64,000 nucleotides of DNA from Kaistia terrae (GTDB taxonomy: Bacteria > Pseudomonadota > Alphaproteobacteria > Rhizobiales > Kaistiaceae): assembly GCF_026344005.1 (NCBI RefSeq), contig NZ_JAPKNH010000001.1:806001-870000 (forward strand), read 5' to 3'. A model generated the notes under the pieces. That model made no database searches and had not been told where the DNA came from. It saw nothing but the letters and a program-made list of their open reading frames with translations. Shown here piece by piece: positions 26,972 to 36,496 of this stretch; position 1 is the first letter of the stretch; every line of letters starts with the position of its first letter. Both the position numbers and the translations under genes were made by a program.

Positions 26972-27748
26972 TCAGGCTCGCTTGCCGGCGAGTGCGAACA
27001 TGGCGCCCTGCGGATCCTTGCACTGGGCGATCCAATCGCCGCCCGGAACCTCGATTGGCCCGTTCAACAGCTTGCCGCCGCTGCCTTGGACCCGCATCAG
27101 GGCAGCGTCGATGTCATCGACATTGAAATAGAAGAGCCAGAACGGTGGCGGCATGTGGTGTGGCTTGTTGAACATGCCACCGATCGGCGGGCCACCGGCC
27201 GTGAACAGCTGATAGATGCCCATCTCACCCATATCCATCGGGTCGCCCTTCTGCCAGCCGAACAGCGCTGCATAGAAGTCGAACGCCTTTTCCCAGTCCT
27301 CGGCATAGTATTCGTGCCAGCCGATATAGCCGGGGGTGCCCGGGGCGGGTTCTTCGGGCGCCTGTTCAGGTGGCAATGGCCTGAAGAGGGTGAAGACGGC
27401 CTTTTGCGGGTCGGAGACGACGGCGAAGCGACCGACCTGAGGGATCTCGGAGGGCTGCACATGCACCGCGCCGCCGAGGCTCGTCACCTTCGCGGCGGCA
27501 GCGTCAACATCCGCAACGGAAATGTAGCCGATCCAGCCGGGCGGCGTTCCCATCTTGCGGGCTTGCTCCGGCAGGTCCATCAGTCCGGCGACCGGGCTCT
27601 CTCCGACGGTGAGAAGCGTGTAGGCCATGTCGGGCTGCGAGGCATCTCGCGATCCCCAGCCGACCACCGAACCGTAGAACAGTCTGGCGGCCGCGGTGTC
27701 GGTCGTCATCAGTTCATACCAGACGAAACGGCTTGCAAGATCGGTCAT
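26972..27748 (-). CDS. Two-domain VOC-family protein
   Basis: The 258-residue protein contains two VOC domains in tandem, the first with FVWYELMTTDTAAARLFYGSVVGW and the second with IGWHEYYAEDWEKAFDFYAALFGW. This duplicated layout is seen in CFP-30-like/hydroxylase-associated VOC proteins. The C-terminus QCKDPQGAMFALAG lacks the usual Glu ligand in that position, so it may not be a metalloenzyme. The ATG at 27748 is preceded by GGAGGCC. Confidence 0.88.
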   Translation of the reverse strand: MTDLASRFVWYELMTTDTAAARLFYGSVVGWGSRDASQPDMAYTLLTVGESPVAGLMDLPEQARKMGTPPGWIGYISVADVDAAAAKVTSLGGAVHVQPSEIPQVGRFAVVSDPQKAVFTLFRPLPPEQAPEEPAPGTPGYIGWHEYYAEDWEKAFDFYAALFGWQKGDPMDMGEMGIYQLFTAGGPPIGGMFNKPHHMPPPFWLFYFNVDDIDAALMRVQGSGGKLLNGPIEVPGGDWIAQCKDPQGAMFALAGKRA

Positions 27749-28059
27749 TCCGGCCTCCTTCCGTTACGGAGTTGCCAACTTACACGAGATGACGCAGCGA
27801 CGGAATTGCACGTCGTCGTGTCCGGGACAGCAGACGGATAGTGCTTCGCGCGCAACAAGGAGAGGCTGACTTCATGCCCGAGCCCGGATGCTGTTGCGTC
27901 ACCATCCTGTCTGGGGATATGAGAAAAGAACTCGACTGGACCCGGTGAAAATCCGGGTGGCTCTTCCGGCCGCCGATCCGCCGGACAACGCAGATTGAAA
28001 GCACGGACGGTTCTTGGCGCGAAAGCGCACCCTCCGCATCTGCCGCGAAGCATCCCATC
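27749..28059. other. Intergenic region upstream of the SulP gene
   Basis: These 311 bp between divergent genes show no coding frame of note. A short hairpin ACCCGG-TGAAAAT-CCGGGT lies near 27940. It resembles a fragment of a cobalamin riboswitch but lacks the B12 box and the rest of the core. No promoter can be named with confidence. Confidence 0.4.
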
Positions 28060-29541
28060 ATGAACAGTTTTTCCACCATCCGCCGCGAATGGTTTTCCAA
28101 CCTGCGTGGCGACATCCTTTCGGGCATGGTCGTTGCGCTGGCCTTGATCCCGGAGGCGATCGGCTTCTCGGTGATCGCCGGCGTCGATCCGAAGGTTGGC
28201 CTCTACGCCTCGGTCGTGATCGCCTGCGTCATCGCCTTCACTGGCGGTCGCACGGCGATGATCTCGGCCGCGACGGCGGCTACCGCCGTTCTGATGGGCG
28301 GGCTGGTGCGCGAATATGGCATCCAGTACCTGTTCGCTGCGACCATCCTCATGGGCGTGTTCCAGATCCTCGCGGCGCTGTTGAAGCTCGGTCTGCTGAT
28401 GCGCTTCGTTTCGCAATCGGTGATGACCGGCTTCGTCAATGCGCTGGCGGTGTTGATCTTCATGGCGCAGTGGCCCGAACTGGTAAACGTGCCGACAGCC
28501 ACTTACGGGCTGATCGCGCTGGGGCTTGCCATCATCTACCTGCTGCCGCGATTCACTCGGGCAGTGCCGTCGCCTCTGGTGGCAATCATCGTCGTGACGC
28601 TGGTCGCCTTCCTCTTCAAGATCGACGTGCGTACGGTTGCCCATCTTGGCGAGCTGCCGTCCACCCTTCCGAGCTTTGGTCTGCCGGATGTGCCGTGGAC
28701 CTGGGAAACGTTGCGCATCCTGCTGCCCGTCTCGCTGCCGCTGGCAGCGGTTGGTCTGTTGGAATCGATGCTGACCGCGCAGATCCTCGATGACATGACG
28801 GATACGCCGAGCAACAAGAACCGCGAATGCGCGGGGCAGGGCCTCGCCAACATGGCGTCGGCGCTGTTCGGCGGCATGGGCGGCTGCGCCATGATCGGCC
28901 AGTCCGTGATCAACGTTTCGTCCGGCGCGCGCGGGCGGTTGTCGACCCTGGTCGCAGGCTCCTTCCTGCTCGTGCTGCTGGTGGCGATGCAGGACCTCTT
29001 GGCGATCGTGCCTGTCGCGGCGTTGACGGCGGTGATGATCATGGTGTCGATCAACACCTTCTCCTGGCGCTCGATCCTTCGGCTTCGAAGCAATCCCTGG
29101 CCTTCGTCAGTCGTGATGCTGGCGACGGTCGCGACCGTGTTCGCCACGCATGATCTGGCCAAGGGCGTGCTGGTCGGCGTCCTGCTTTCCGGCGTCTTCT
29201 TCGCCGGCAAGGTCGCGCGCCTGAGCCGGGTGACGTCTTCCCTGTCCGAAGATGGGCGGACGCGAACCTACCGTGTCGAGGGACAGATCTTCTTCGCTTC
29301 GGCCAGCACCTTTGCCGAGTCGATCGACCTCCAGGAAGATCTGGACCGGATCGTCATCGACGTCCATGCTGCCCATTTCTGGGACATTTCGGCCATTTCC
29401 GCGCTGGATCGCGTTGTACTCAAAGCGCGGGCTCGTGGCCGGGTCGTCGATGTCGTCGGGCTCAATGCCGCGAGTTCGACCATGGTTGAACGCTTCGGCG
29501 AGCACGACAAGGATGGAACCGTTTCGGCTCCGGTCCATTGA
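28060..29541 (+). CDS. SulP-family anion transporter with STAS domain
   Basis: The 493-residue inner-membrane protein has the SulP core with about eleven hydrophobic segments, starting [35 protein letters not shown]. It ends with a cytoplasmic STAS domain (about residues 390-480, [22 protein letters not shown]). SulP proteins carry sulfate, bicarbonate or dicarboxylates; the short form seen here is common in proteobacteria and its substrate cannot be told from sequence. The segment [27 protein letters not shown] is the family signature region. Confidence 0.92.
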   Translation: MNSFSTIRREWFSNLRGDILSGMVVALALIPEAIGFSVIAGVDPKVGLYASVVIACVIAFTGGRTAMISAATAATAVLMGGLVREYGIQYLFAATILMGVFQILAALLKLGLLMRFVSQSVMTGFVNALAVLIFMAQWPELVNVPTATYGLIALGLAIIYLLPRFTRAVPSPLVAIIVVTLVAFLFKIDVRTVAHLGELPSTLPSFGLPDVPWTWETLRILLPVSLPLAAVGLLESMLTAQILDDMTDTPSNKNRECAGQGLANMASALFGGMGGCAMIGQSVINVSSGARGRLSTLVAGSFLLVLLVAMQDLLAIVPVAALTAVMIMVSINTFSWRSILRLRSNPWPSSVVMLATVATVFATHDLAKGVLVGVLLSGVFFAGKVARLSRVTSSLSEDGRTRTYRVEGQIFFASASTFAESIDLQEDLDRIVIDVHAAHFWDISAISALDRVVLKARARGRVVDVVGLNAASSTMVERFGEHDKDGTVSAPVH

Positions 29542-29677
29542 GGTCTCCAATACAGCCTTGCATCGCGAGCGCCTTGGTCGCTTCTACCGCACAACCCTGC
29601 TAAACTTACCCCGTCTATGCAACGTCGCGTCCGGCGTCGGCAACCGAACGAAACGCTTTGAACAGAGAAGTCCTCCC

Positions 29678-30010
29678 ATGAATCATAGAATTCCCGCCTT
29701 GGTCGCCGTGCTGGCCGCCGTCGCTCTCGCTGGTTGCGTGTCGCAGCCCAGGCAGGTATCAGCGCCTCCCGGCCTTTCGCCGGTATCCGAGCCCCTGACC
29801 TGGGTTCGCAAGGACGGCCAGAGCGGACGCGCGAACCCGGCCTTGGCCGATCAGTTCGCCGCCGACCGCGCTGATTGCGTCCGCGCTCCCGGCGACAACG
29901 CGGCGCTGCGCGAAGCCGAGGCCTGCATGGGCAATCGCGGCTATGCGCTGGTTCCCGCCTCGCAGGCAGCCTCCCGCGCGGCCCAGTATCGCCGCATGGC
30001 CGGCTACTAA
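29678..30010 (+). CDS. Small hypothetical lipoprotein
   Basis: This 110-residue protein has a signal peptide with lipobox LAGC (Cys 20). The mature part has TWVRKDGQ, an ADRADCVRA segment and ACMGNRGYALVP. The paired Cys residues and the MxxRGY motif recur in small alphaproteobacterial lipoproteins of unknown role. ATG 29678 follows an AGAGAAG Shine-Dalgarno-like stretch; a long open frame upstream overlaps the SulP gene and is not used. Confidence 0.8.
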   Translation: MNHRIPALVAVLAAVALAGCVSQPRQVSAPPGLSPVSEPLTWVRKDGQSGRANPALADQFAADRADCVRAPGDNAALREAEACMGNRGYALVPASQAASRAAQYRRMAGY

Positions 30011-30041
30011 TCCTGCCTGAATAGGTCTTCGCCGACAGGCC

Positions 30042-31157
30042 TCAGGGCCTGTCGACGAAGATGATTTCGCGCGTCCTGGCGTCTTCTTCCTGGAAGGAGA
30101 GCAGGGCTTCGGCTTCGCGCATCAGCGCCTGTCTATCCCCGCTCTCGAGCCGTATAAGTGGCGTGATCCGCAGCGTCGCCCGGTCTCGATCGCGATCGAT
30201 CCGCCAGCTTCCAGCAGCAAAGCCGTCGATAAGGAAAGCCGGTATCATCCCGTTTTCCTTCATGAAATGACCCCTGTGGTCATCATGGACGATCCGGCTA
30301 CGGTCGGCGTGCCCCAGCATGACATTGTCATAATCCGGCAGGAAACGCGGCGGCGCGACCGTGTCCTCCGGTGGCCTTGGCGCCTCTGGCAGGTCGTAGA
30401 GCACCTTGCCGTTCTCATCGCGGAATTCGACCAGCCGCGGCTTCAGCCGTTCCATCGCATCGGCGAGTTTCGTCAATCCCGACCACGCCTGAACATCGAT
30501 AGTCGAGGCTGGGCCAAAGGCGGCGAGATAGCGCAGGATGACCGCATCGGGCTTGTCATCGGTGGAGACATGCTCCCCAGTCCAGTTTTGAAGCGTCGTC
30601 GAGATGGCCTGACCGCTGCGGCGCCAGAGACCGCGCGGCGTCACTTGTACCAGCGGCAGGATCGCCCGCACCGCCTGGGACAGCGCATGGCCGTCGCGGC
30701 CGGGGAAGTGTGGCGCAAGTTCCGCCTCCAAAGCCTTGTTGGAGCGCGGTTTTTCCGCAAGGATTTTCTCTCCCAATCCAAGCAGAGCGTCCATGTCGAG
30801 CCCGGCCAAGGCGCGGCCATAGACACTGCCCGGTGTCATGTTGCGCTCGAAAACCTTCTGCATGACGGGGCGCAATTGGGCGGCGTCGGCGACCGAGACG
30901 AGGTGCAGCGTTCCTCGCATCAGCGCAATCCGAACGAGCTTTCGCGCTTCCGTCAGTTCGGACACTTCCTCGGCGCGAAACCCTTCCAAACGGGACCAGA
31001 GCCCGAGATAGGGATTGCCGGGGATCTGCGATTGCAGCCCGACCAGCCGCTCGATGGCCGTCGAGGCCGGAAGCGGAACTCGGGCCAGCAACATCTGACG
31101 TGCCAGCAGCGCCCGGTTGAGCGCGCGGCGCGAGAGGATGGTGGGTTCCGCTGCCAT
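30042..31157 (-). CDS. AlkZ-like winged-helix protein (HTH_42), putative DNA glycosylase
   Basis: The 371-residue protein belongs to the winged-helix family that contains AlkZ and YcaQ, glycosylases that remove bulky or crosslinked N-alkyl purines. The QxQ active-site motif is present as LVGLQSQIPGNPY near residue 46. RIALMRGTLHLVS and PRGLWRRSGQAI are further family blocks. The precise lesion is not predictable. A TTG or GTG start is not needed, as ATG 31157 gives a standard N-terminus. It is 42 bp from the LysE-type gene upstream on the same strand. Confidence 0.82.
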   Translation of the reverse strand: MAAEPTILSRRALNRALLARQMLLARVPLPASTAIERLVGLQSQIPGNPYLGLWSRLEGFRAEEVSELTEARKLVRIALMRGTLHLVSVADAAQLRPVMQKVFERNMTPGSVYGRALAGLDMDALLGLGEKILAEKPRSNKALEAELAPHFPGRDGHALSQAVRAILPLVQVTPRGLWRRSGQAISTTLQNWTGEHVSTDDKPDAVILRYLAAFGPASTIDVQAWSGLTKLADAMERLKPRLVEFRDENGKVLYDLPEAPRPPEDTVAPPRFLPDYDNVMLGHADRSRIVHDDHRGHFMKENGMIPAFLIDGFAAGSWRIDRDRDRATLRITPLIRLESGDRQALMREAEALLSFQEEDARTREIIFVDRP

Positions 31158-31199
31158 GCTTTTCGACGTCCTCGCTGTTAGCGCGCCGTTAGCGATCCG

Positions 31200-31826
31200 T
31201 TAGCGGGCTTCAAGGATCAGGCGGATGCCGAGCGCGCCGATGACCGCGCCGGCAAAACGGTCGATCCAGGTCTTGGCGCCGAGATAGAGCGCACGCGGTC
31301 GCGACGACGAGAAGGCGAAGGCGACGAGGGCATACCACGCCGTCTCCTGCACGAAGATCAGAGCGGGCAGAGCGAGGTCGAGCCAGAGCGGCCGCTCTGC
31401 CGGCAGCAGGGCGGCGAACACCGCGCCGAAGACCGCGACGATTTTTGGATTGCTCATTTGGGTGGCCAAGGCCAGCCCGAACGAGCGGCCAAGGTTGGAG
31501 CCTCCCCCGGTGCCGTTTCGGGCGACTTCGACCGGCTGCTTGGCGCCGCACCAGATCCTGTAGGCGAGATAGAGGAGATAGACGCCGCCGGCGATCTTCA
31601 GCACCATGTAGAGGCCGGCGGCCTCGTTCATCAATGTTCGCAGGCCGAGCAGGGCAAGCGCTCCAAACAGCGCCGCGCCGACTCCCATGCCGACCGCCGC
31701 CGCGAGGCCATCCGCCCGCGACTGGGCGACGGCGGTTCGAACCACGAAGACGAAGCTCGGGCCCGGGCTGATCGCGCCGATCAGCAACGCTCCCAGAATC
31801 GCGAACAGCGCGGCAAACGGCGTCAT
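31200..31826 (-). CDS. LysE-family amino acid exporter
   Basis: The 208-residue inner-membrane protein has six hydrophobic segments and the LysE/RhtB signature GAISPGPSFVFVVRTAVAQSRADGLAAAVGMGVGAAL near the N-terminus. Such proteins export amino acids or homoserine lactones. The gene is upstream of and on the same strand as the AlkZ-like gene; no linked regulator is visible. Confidence 0.9.
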   Translation of the reverse strand: MTPFAALFAILGALLIGAISPGPSFVFVVRTAVAQSRADGLAAAVGMGVGAALFGALALLGLRTLMNEAAGLYMVLKIAGGVYLLYLAYRIWCGAKQPVEVARNGTGGGSNLGRSFGLALATQMSNPKIVAVFGAVFAALLPAERPLWLDLALPALIFVQETAWYALVAFAFSSSRPRALYLGAKTWIDRFAGAVIGALGIRLILEAR

Positions 31827-31958
31827 GACGGTTCCTCGGCGGACGAGGCGGTCGATCCGCGCTCGGATTGGGCTTGGACTAGGACATGGATGCGGCCTGG
31901 AGAGTAGAGCGCCCGTCGCCGGGGCGGCAAGAGCCGCGCTCCGGCGACGGGACTGTTC

Positions 31959-32741
31959 CTAGAGACCGCTACCGGCCTGTTCGCCCTCATGCAGGCCGAC
32001 GCCGGCCGCCGAAAGCTTCGCCCAGACGTCTTCGGCGCTTTCGGCAAAATCGAACAGGGTCAGGTCCTTGGCCGAAATCACGCCTTCCTCGACCAGCGCC
32101 TCGAAATTGATGACCTTCTTCCAGTAGGCGCTGTCGAACAGGATGATCGGGATCGGCGGCGCCTTGCCGGTCTGGCGGAGCGTCAGAATCTCGAACATCT
32201 CGTCGAAGGTTCCGAAGCCGCCCGGAAACACAACCAGCCCATTGGCGCGCATGGCGAGGTGCATCTTGCGCATGGCGAAATAGTGGAAGCGGAAGGTGAG
32301 TTCCGGCGTCGAATAGCTGTTCGGCTCCTGTTCGTGGGGCAGGGTGATGTTGAAGCCGATCGAGGGGGCGCCGACATCGGACGCGCCGCGATTGGCCGCC
32401 GCCATGATGCCGGGGCCGCCCCCTGTCGCGATGACGTTGTCGCGAAACGTGCCGTTGGAGACCAGCGCGCCGCCGCGTTCGGAAACAATGCGGCCGACCG
32501 CGCGCGCCTCGTCATACCAGCGGGCATGATGGCCGGCGCCACCTTCATGGATGCGGGCGCTGCCGAAAACCACGATCGTCGAGCGCACGCCCCAGAGCCG
32601 CAATGCCTCCTCGGCCTTGCTGTATTCCAACATGAACCGTACGCCGCGCATGGAATCGCTGAGCAGGAAGTCCTGGTCGAGGGCCGGCAGACGGTAGGAG
32701 GGGGAGCTCATCTGCGGGGTAACTGGAATGCTATCGGTCAT
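31959..32741 (-). CDS. LOG-family (TIGR00730) Rossmann-fold protein
   Basis: The 260-residue protein has the family motifs GGGPGIMAAANRGA and PGGFGTFDEMFE, which bind nucleotide phosphates. LOG proteins are phosphoribohydrolases that release cytokinin bases or related nucleobases from nucleoside monophosphates. This longer bacterial form has an N-terminal extension of about 60 residues. The substrate is inferred only at family level. Confidence 0.9.
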   Translation of the reverse strand: MTDSIPVTPQMSSPSYRLPALDQDFLLSDSMRGVRFMLEYSKAEEALRLWGVRSTIVVFGSARIHEGGAGHHARWYDEARAVGRIVSERGGALVSNGTFRDNVIATGGGPGIMAAANRGASDVGAPSIGFNITLPHEQEPNSYSTPELTFRFHYFAMRKMHLAMRANGLVVFPGGFGTFDEMFEILTLRQTGKAPPIPIILFDSAYWKKVINFEALVEEGVISAKDLTLFDFAESAEDVWAKLSAAGVGLHEGEQAGSGL

Positions 32742-32891
32742 ATCGCCATCGTTTTCTGAATCGAGCGTGGATTATGCCGCGATGCGGCAATAATCGGTAG
32801 GGTGTCGCCTGCGCGGGGTCGTCGCGGCCAGGCTTTTGCCGGAGAGTCCGGGATTGGCCCAGGGCACGGCGCGGACGGAGGGAGCGCTGCT

Positions 32892-33707
32892 ATGTCGAGG
32901 TTAGATAGGGATTTCGAGCCCTTCCTGCATCGCTGGAATCTCGCGGCCGATGGCGAGCCAATCGTCACGCACACCAGTCGCCTGTTGCCGGTGCGCCGGA
33001 ATGACGAGTCGCTGATGTTGAAGGTCTCGCATGCCGAGGAGGAGCGCTTCGGCGGGCTATTAATGCTCTGGTGGGACGGCGAGGGCGCCGTGCGCGTGGT
33101 GGCGCATGAGGGAGACGCGCTGCTGATGGAGCGCGCCGAAGGCCCGCTCAGGCTTTCCGACATGGCGCGCAACGGCGAGGACGACGCGGCAAGCCGCATC
33201 CTCTGCGATGTCGCCGCCCGGCTACATGCGCCCCGCCCCGGCGCCCTGCCGGAAGCAACGCCGCTCGACCTCCGGTTTCGCGAGCTCTGGCCGGCGGCAC
33301 AGGCGCATGGCGGGGTGCTCGAAGAAAGCGCCGTCGCCGCCCGCGCTTTGCTGGAAACTCCGCGCGAAGTGCGCGTGCTGCATGGCGACCTGCATCACGA
33401 AAACGTCCTCGATGGCGGTGACCGCGGCTTTCTCGCCATCGATCCGAAACGGCTGGTCGGCGAGCGCGGGTTCGACTTCGCCAACATCTTCTGCAATCCC
33501 GATGCGACGATTGCCCTGGCTCCGGGCCGCCTGGCGCGACAGGCGGATGTCGTCGCCGAGGCGGCAGGCCTCGATCGGTCGCGGTTGCTGCGGTGGATCC
33601 TTGCCTATGCCGGCCTCTCGGCCGCCTGGCATCTTGGTGACGGCAGCGATCCGACGATGGCCCTCGCCGTCGCCGAAATTGCGCTCATCGAGATCCAGGC
33701 AGGGTAG
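32892..33707 (+). CDS. APH-family kinase, aminoglycoside 6-phosphotransferase/hydroxyurea-kinase-like
   Basis: The 271-residue protein has the APH catalytic loop VLHGDLHHENVL and the DFG-like FLAIDPKRLVGERGFDFANIF. These are characteristic of the APH(6)/hydroxyurea kinase family. GGAG lies upstream of the ATG at 32892. It is surrounded by ordinary chromosomal genes with no mobile element, so it is more likely an intrinsic kinase than an acquired resistance gene, and aminoglycoside activity should not be assumed. Confidence 0.83.
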   Translation: MSRLDRDFEPFLHRWNLAADGEPIVTHTSRLLPVRRNDESLMLKVSHAEEERFGGLLMLWWDGEGAVRVVAHEGDALLMERAEGPLRLSDMARNGEDDAASRILCDVAARLHAPRPGALPEATPLDLRFRELWPAAQAHGGVLEESAVAARALLETPREVRVLHGDLHHENVLDGGDRGFLAIDPKRLVGERGFDFANIFCNPDATIALAPGRLARQADVVAEAAGLDRSRLLRWILAYAGLSAAWHLGDGSDPTMALAVAEIALIEIQAG

Positions 33708-33748
33708 AGACGCTGCCGCATGCGTATCCTGGGGCGTAAGCCGAAGGC

Positions 33749-34318
33749 TCAGCTGACCACAACGCGGACGAAGCGGGTGATCTCGGTCGCGACGTTTTCA
33801 TAGGCGTAAGGCTGGGCGCTGCTGTAAACCGCATAATCGCCAGCCTCGATGGTCAGCGGCCCTTCGGCCAAGGTGACCCGAAGCCGGCCCTGAACGACGG
33901 ATATCATTTCATGCCAGCCATCCGGATCGGGTTCGGCGGCATAGCGATCTCCGACGCCCAGCGACCAGGACCAGAGTTGCGCTTCTTTTCTGGCCGGTGT
34001 GCTGGCCTGGATCATGCCGATGCTGGCCGGATCCTCCCCGCGCCATACCAGCGCGTCAATGCGGCGGGTCTCCGCTTCGGGATCGCTGACGATGTCGACG
34101 AAGCCAACCCCGAGCGCCTCGGCCAGGCGATCGAGGCTCGAAAGGCTGATGTTTTTGTCGCCCGCCTCGACATTGACGATCATGCGGCGGCTCAGGCCGG
34201 ACGCATCGGCAAGCGCTGCCTGGCTCATGCCGGCCCGTTGCCGCAACAGGCGCAGGTTGCGGCCGACATGCGATAGCACATCGCTTCGCGGGGGTTGATT
34301 GTGCATTATATTGCTCAT
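33749..34318 (-). CDS. XRE-family regulator with C-terminal cupin domain
   Basis: The N-terminal helix-turn-helix (VGRNLRLLRQRAGMSQAALADASGLSRRMIVNVEAGDKNIS) is joined to a cupin domain (GWHEMISVVQGRLRVTLAEGPLTIEAGDYAVY). This is the architecture of single-component sensors that bind a small ligand. ATG at 34318, 34306 or 34342 are all possible; the protein is 185-197 residues. It is divergent from an EamA exporter with start codons almost touching, so it probably controls that gene. Confidence 0.87.
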   Translation of the reverse strand: MSNIMHNQPPRSDVLSHVGRNLRLLRQRAGMSQAALADASGLSRRMIVNVEAGDKNISLSSLDRLAEALGVGFVDIVSDPEAETRRIDALVWRGEDPASIGMIQASTPARKEAQLWSWSLGVGDRYAAEPDPDGWHEMISVVQGRLRVTLAEGPLTIEAGDYAVYSSAQPYAYENVATEITRFVRVVVS

Positions 34319-34326
34319 ATGGGTAT

Positions 34327-34342
34327 GCGCACTATGGTGCAC
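34327..34342. promoter_or_regulatory. Possible operator between XRE-cupin gene and EamA exporter
   Basis: GCGCACTATGGTGCAC is a six-base inverted repeat with one mismatch around TATG. A related half-site GTGCAT lies at 34301-34306. Its place between the two divergent starts suggests a site for the XRE regulator. This is inferred from symmetry alone. Confidence 0.35.
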
Positions 34343-35287
34343 ATTTCCGGTTTCCGCAAGATTCCCTTCTCCCTGTCACGGCAGGAACTCCTTCTCGTCG
34401 CCATCACGATGGTCTGGGGAGGGACGTTCCTTGTGGTGCATATTGCCATGCGCCATAGCGGCCCGTTGTTTTTCGTCGGCCTGCGCTTTGTCGCCGCCGG
34501 CTTGCTGACGCTGCTGCTGTTCCGGCGAAGCATGGCCGGCCTCACCCGGCTGGAGTTCCGGGCGGGCCTCTCGATCGGCGTAGCGATTTTCCTCGGCTAT
34601 GCGCTGCAGACCTATGGCTTGCAGACGATCACCAGCAGCCAGTCGGCTTTCATCAGCGCGCTCTATGTGCCGATGGTGCCGTTTCTCCAGTGGTTCGTCC
34701 TGCGGCGGGCGCCGCATCCGATGAGTTGGGTCGGGATCGCCTTTGCCTTTGTCGGCCTGCTTCTGCTGGCCGGGCCGGCGGCAGGCAGTGTCGCGCTTGG
34801 CAAGGGCGAGGTGGCGACGCTGCTCGGTGCGGTCGCGATCGCGGTCGAGATCATCCTGGTGGGCCGTTATGCCGGCAGGGTCGATACGCGCCGCATCACC
34901 ATCGTCCAGCTTCTCGCCGCCGGCATGTTTTCGCTGGTCCTGATGCCGGTCGCCGGCGAGGCATTGCCCGAATTCTCCTGGACGCTGTTTGCCTGCGTCA
35001 TCGGCTTGGCCGTCGCCAGCGCGCTCATCCAATTCTCGATTAACTGGGCGCAGAAGACCGTCTCGCCGACGAGGGCGACCGTCATCTATGCCGGCGAGCC
35101 TGTCTGGGGAGGTCTTATCGGACGACTGGCGGGAGACAGGCTGCCGGCTCTCGCGATAGTCGGCGCGGGGCTGATCGTCGTCGGCGTCCTTGTCAGCGAA
35201 TGGCGGCCAGGTCGACGGAGCCAGCGCAAGACGGCCCGCACCCAGCCTCTCGCCAATCACGTTGAGCCGTCGCAGGCGGAGATCTGA
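34334..35287 (+). CDS. EamA/DMT-family exporter
   Basis: The ~317-residue inner-membrane protein has ten hydrophobic segments in two EamA repeats, with AITMVWGGTFLVVHIAMRHSGPLFFVGLRF at the start of the first and EFSWTLFACVIGLAVASALIQFSINWAQ in the second. Members export amino acids, bases or sugars. ATG codons at 34319, 34325 and 34334 are all in frame; the last is used because it is closest to the family N-terminus. The last ~25 residues are a polar tail. Confidence 0.87.
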   Translation: MVHISGFRKIPFSLSRQELLLVAITMVWGGTFLVVHIAMRHSGPLFFVGLRFVAAGLLTLLLFRRSMAGLTRLEFRAGLSIGVAIFLGYALQTYGLQTITSSQSAFISALYVPMVPFLQWFVLRRAPHPMSWVGIAFAFVGLLLLAGPAAGSVALGKGEVATLLGAVAIAVEIILVGRYAGRVDTRRITIVQLLAAGMFSLVLMPVAGEALPEFSWTLFACVIGLAVASALIQFSINWAQKTVSPTRATVIYAGEPVWGGLIGRLAGDRLPALAIVGAGLIVVGVLVSEWRPGRRSQRKTARTQPLANHVEPSQAEI

Positions 35288-35536
35288 TTGGGCGCCGTCC
35301 GAGGCGCGGCGCGCGGTACTGTGCCGTAGCGTTCGAAGGGGCTGAACGGCGCCGGATCAAGAAGTCGGTCGCCCGATCTGGCCTCTTGACCCTGCGGCGT
35401 CTCGCTCCTGACGTAGCGGCCCGTGCAGGCCTTATGAACGACGCGTGCAAAGTGCATAATTTCGTTTGTGCGCCGGATCAACCTGCGCCATGCTCATCTT
35501 TAGCCCCGTTTTAAAGAGGGCATGGGAGGAAACAAC

Positions 35537-36496
35537 ATGTCGAATTTCGCAAGGTCTCTGCTCGCTGCCGGCGCGATTTCGCTCGCCGCGATGTCGACTG
35601 CACCGGCGCCCGCACTTGCCCAGGACAAGATCGAGATCTTGACCTCGGTCCCCGGTCTGACGTTCCCGTTCTTCGTCCACATGATGAACGCGTTCAAGGC
35701 TGAGGCCGAGAAGCAGGGCGTCACCGCCATCGAGAGCGACGGCCAGGTGTCCTCGCCCAAGCAGACGGCCGACGTCGAAGCGGCTATTGCCCGCGGCGTG
35801 AAGGGCATCGTCATCAGCCCGAACGAAGTCGACGCCATGGCCCCGGCCTTGCAGCAGGCCGTCGAGGCCGGCATCCCGGTTGTCACCGTGGATCGTCGCG
35901 TCGCGCAGGTCGAGGGCATTCTCGGCCATATCGGCGCCGACAACGTCAAGGGTGGCGAGGCCCAGGCCGAGCTGATCCTGAAGCTCTACCCGAACGGCGC
36001 GAACATCGTGAACCTGCAGGGCCAGTCGGGCGCCTCGCCGGCGATCGATCGCAACAAGGGCCTGCACAACATCCTCGACAAGCAGGCTGACAAGTACAAG
36101 ATCGTCTTCGAGCAGACGGCCGGCTTCGACCGCGCCAAGGGTCTTTCGGTGACGGAAGCCGCGCTTTCCGCTCTCAAGGAAGCCCCGCAGGTCATCGTGG
36201 CCGCCAATGACGACATGGCGCTCGGCGCGATGGAAGCCGTCAAGGGCCGCAACCTTTCGGGCATCGCGATCATCGGCTTCGATGCTCTGCCGGAAGCTCT
36301 CGGCCAGGTGCGTGACGGCGGCCTGACGGCCACCATCGAGCAGTTCCCGGGCAAGCAGAGCGCCATGGGCGTCGACATGCTTGTCGACTTCATCAAGAAC
36401 GGCAAGAAGCCCGCCGAACCGCTGACCCTGCTGACGCCGGTGGCGATCACCAAGGAAAACCTCAACGTTTCCGAGCGTCTCGGCGAACTGAAGTAG
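35537..36496 (+). CDS. Sugar ABC transporter substrate-binding protein (CUT2/RbsB-like)
   Basis: The 319-residue periplasmic protein has a signal peptide ending APALAQ and the type I sugar-binding fold: FPFFVHMMNAFKAEAEKQGV, then GIVISPNEVDAMAPALQQAVEAGIPVVTVDRRV, then IVAANDDMALGAMEAVKGR. This is typical of ribose/galactofuranose/xylose-type CUT2 importers. GGGAGGA precedes ATG 35537. It is the first gene of a three-gene importer with the ATPase (36822) and permease (38380). The sugar is unknown. Confidence 0.93.
   Translation: MSNFARSLLAAGAISLAAMSTAPAPALAQDKIEILTSVPGLTFPFFVHMMNAFKAEAEKQGVTAIESDGQVSSPKQTADVEAAIARGVKGIVISPNEVDAMAPALQQAVEAGIPVVTVDRRVAQVEGILGHIGADNVKGGEAQAELILKLYPNGANIVNLQGQSGASPAIDRNKGLHNILDKQADKYKIVFEQTAGFDRAKGLSVTEAALSALKEAPQVIVAANDDMALGAMEAVKGRNLSGIAIIGFDALPEALGQVRDGGLTATIEQFPGKQSAMGVDMLVDFIKNGKKPAEPLTLLTPVAITKENLNVSERLGELK

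Noticed and set aside
27925-27965. Possible cobalamin riboswitch (GGTGAAAATCCGGG) upstream of the SulP gene
   Set aside because: Only a short hairpin matches; the B12 box and the other conserved core segments are missing, and a SulP gene is not a typical target.
32892-33707. Acquired aminoglycoside resistance gene
   Set aside because: Family motifs fit APH(6)/hydroxyurea kinases, but there is no mobile element, integron or composition shift; an intrinsic kinase is more likely.
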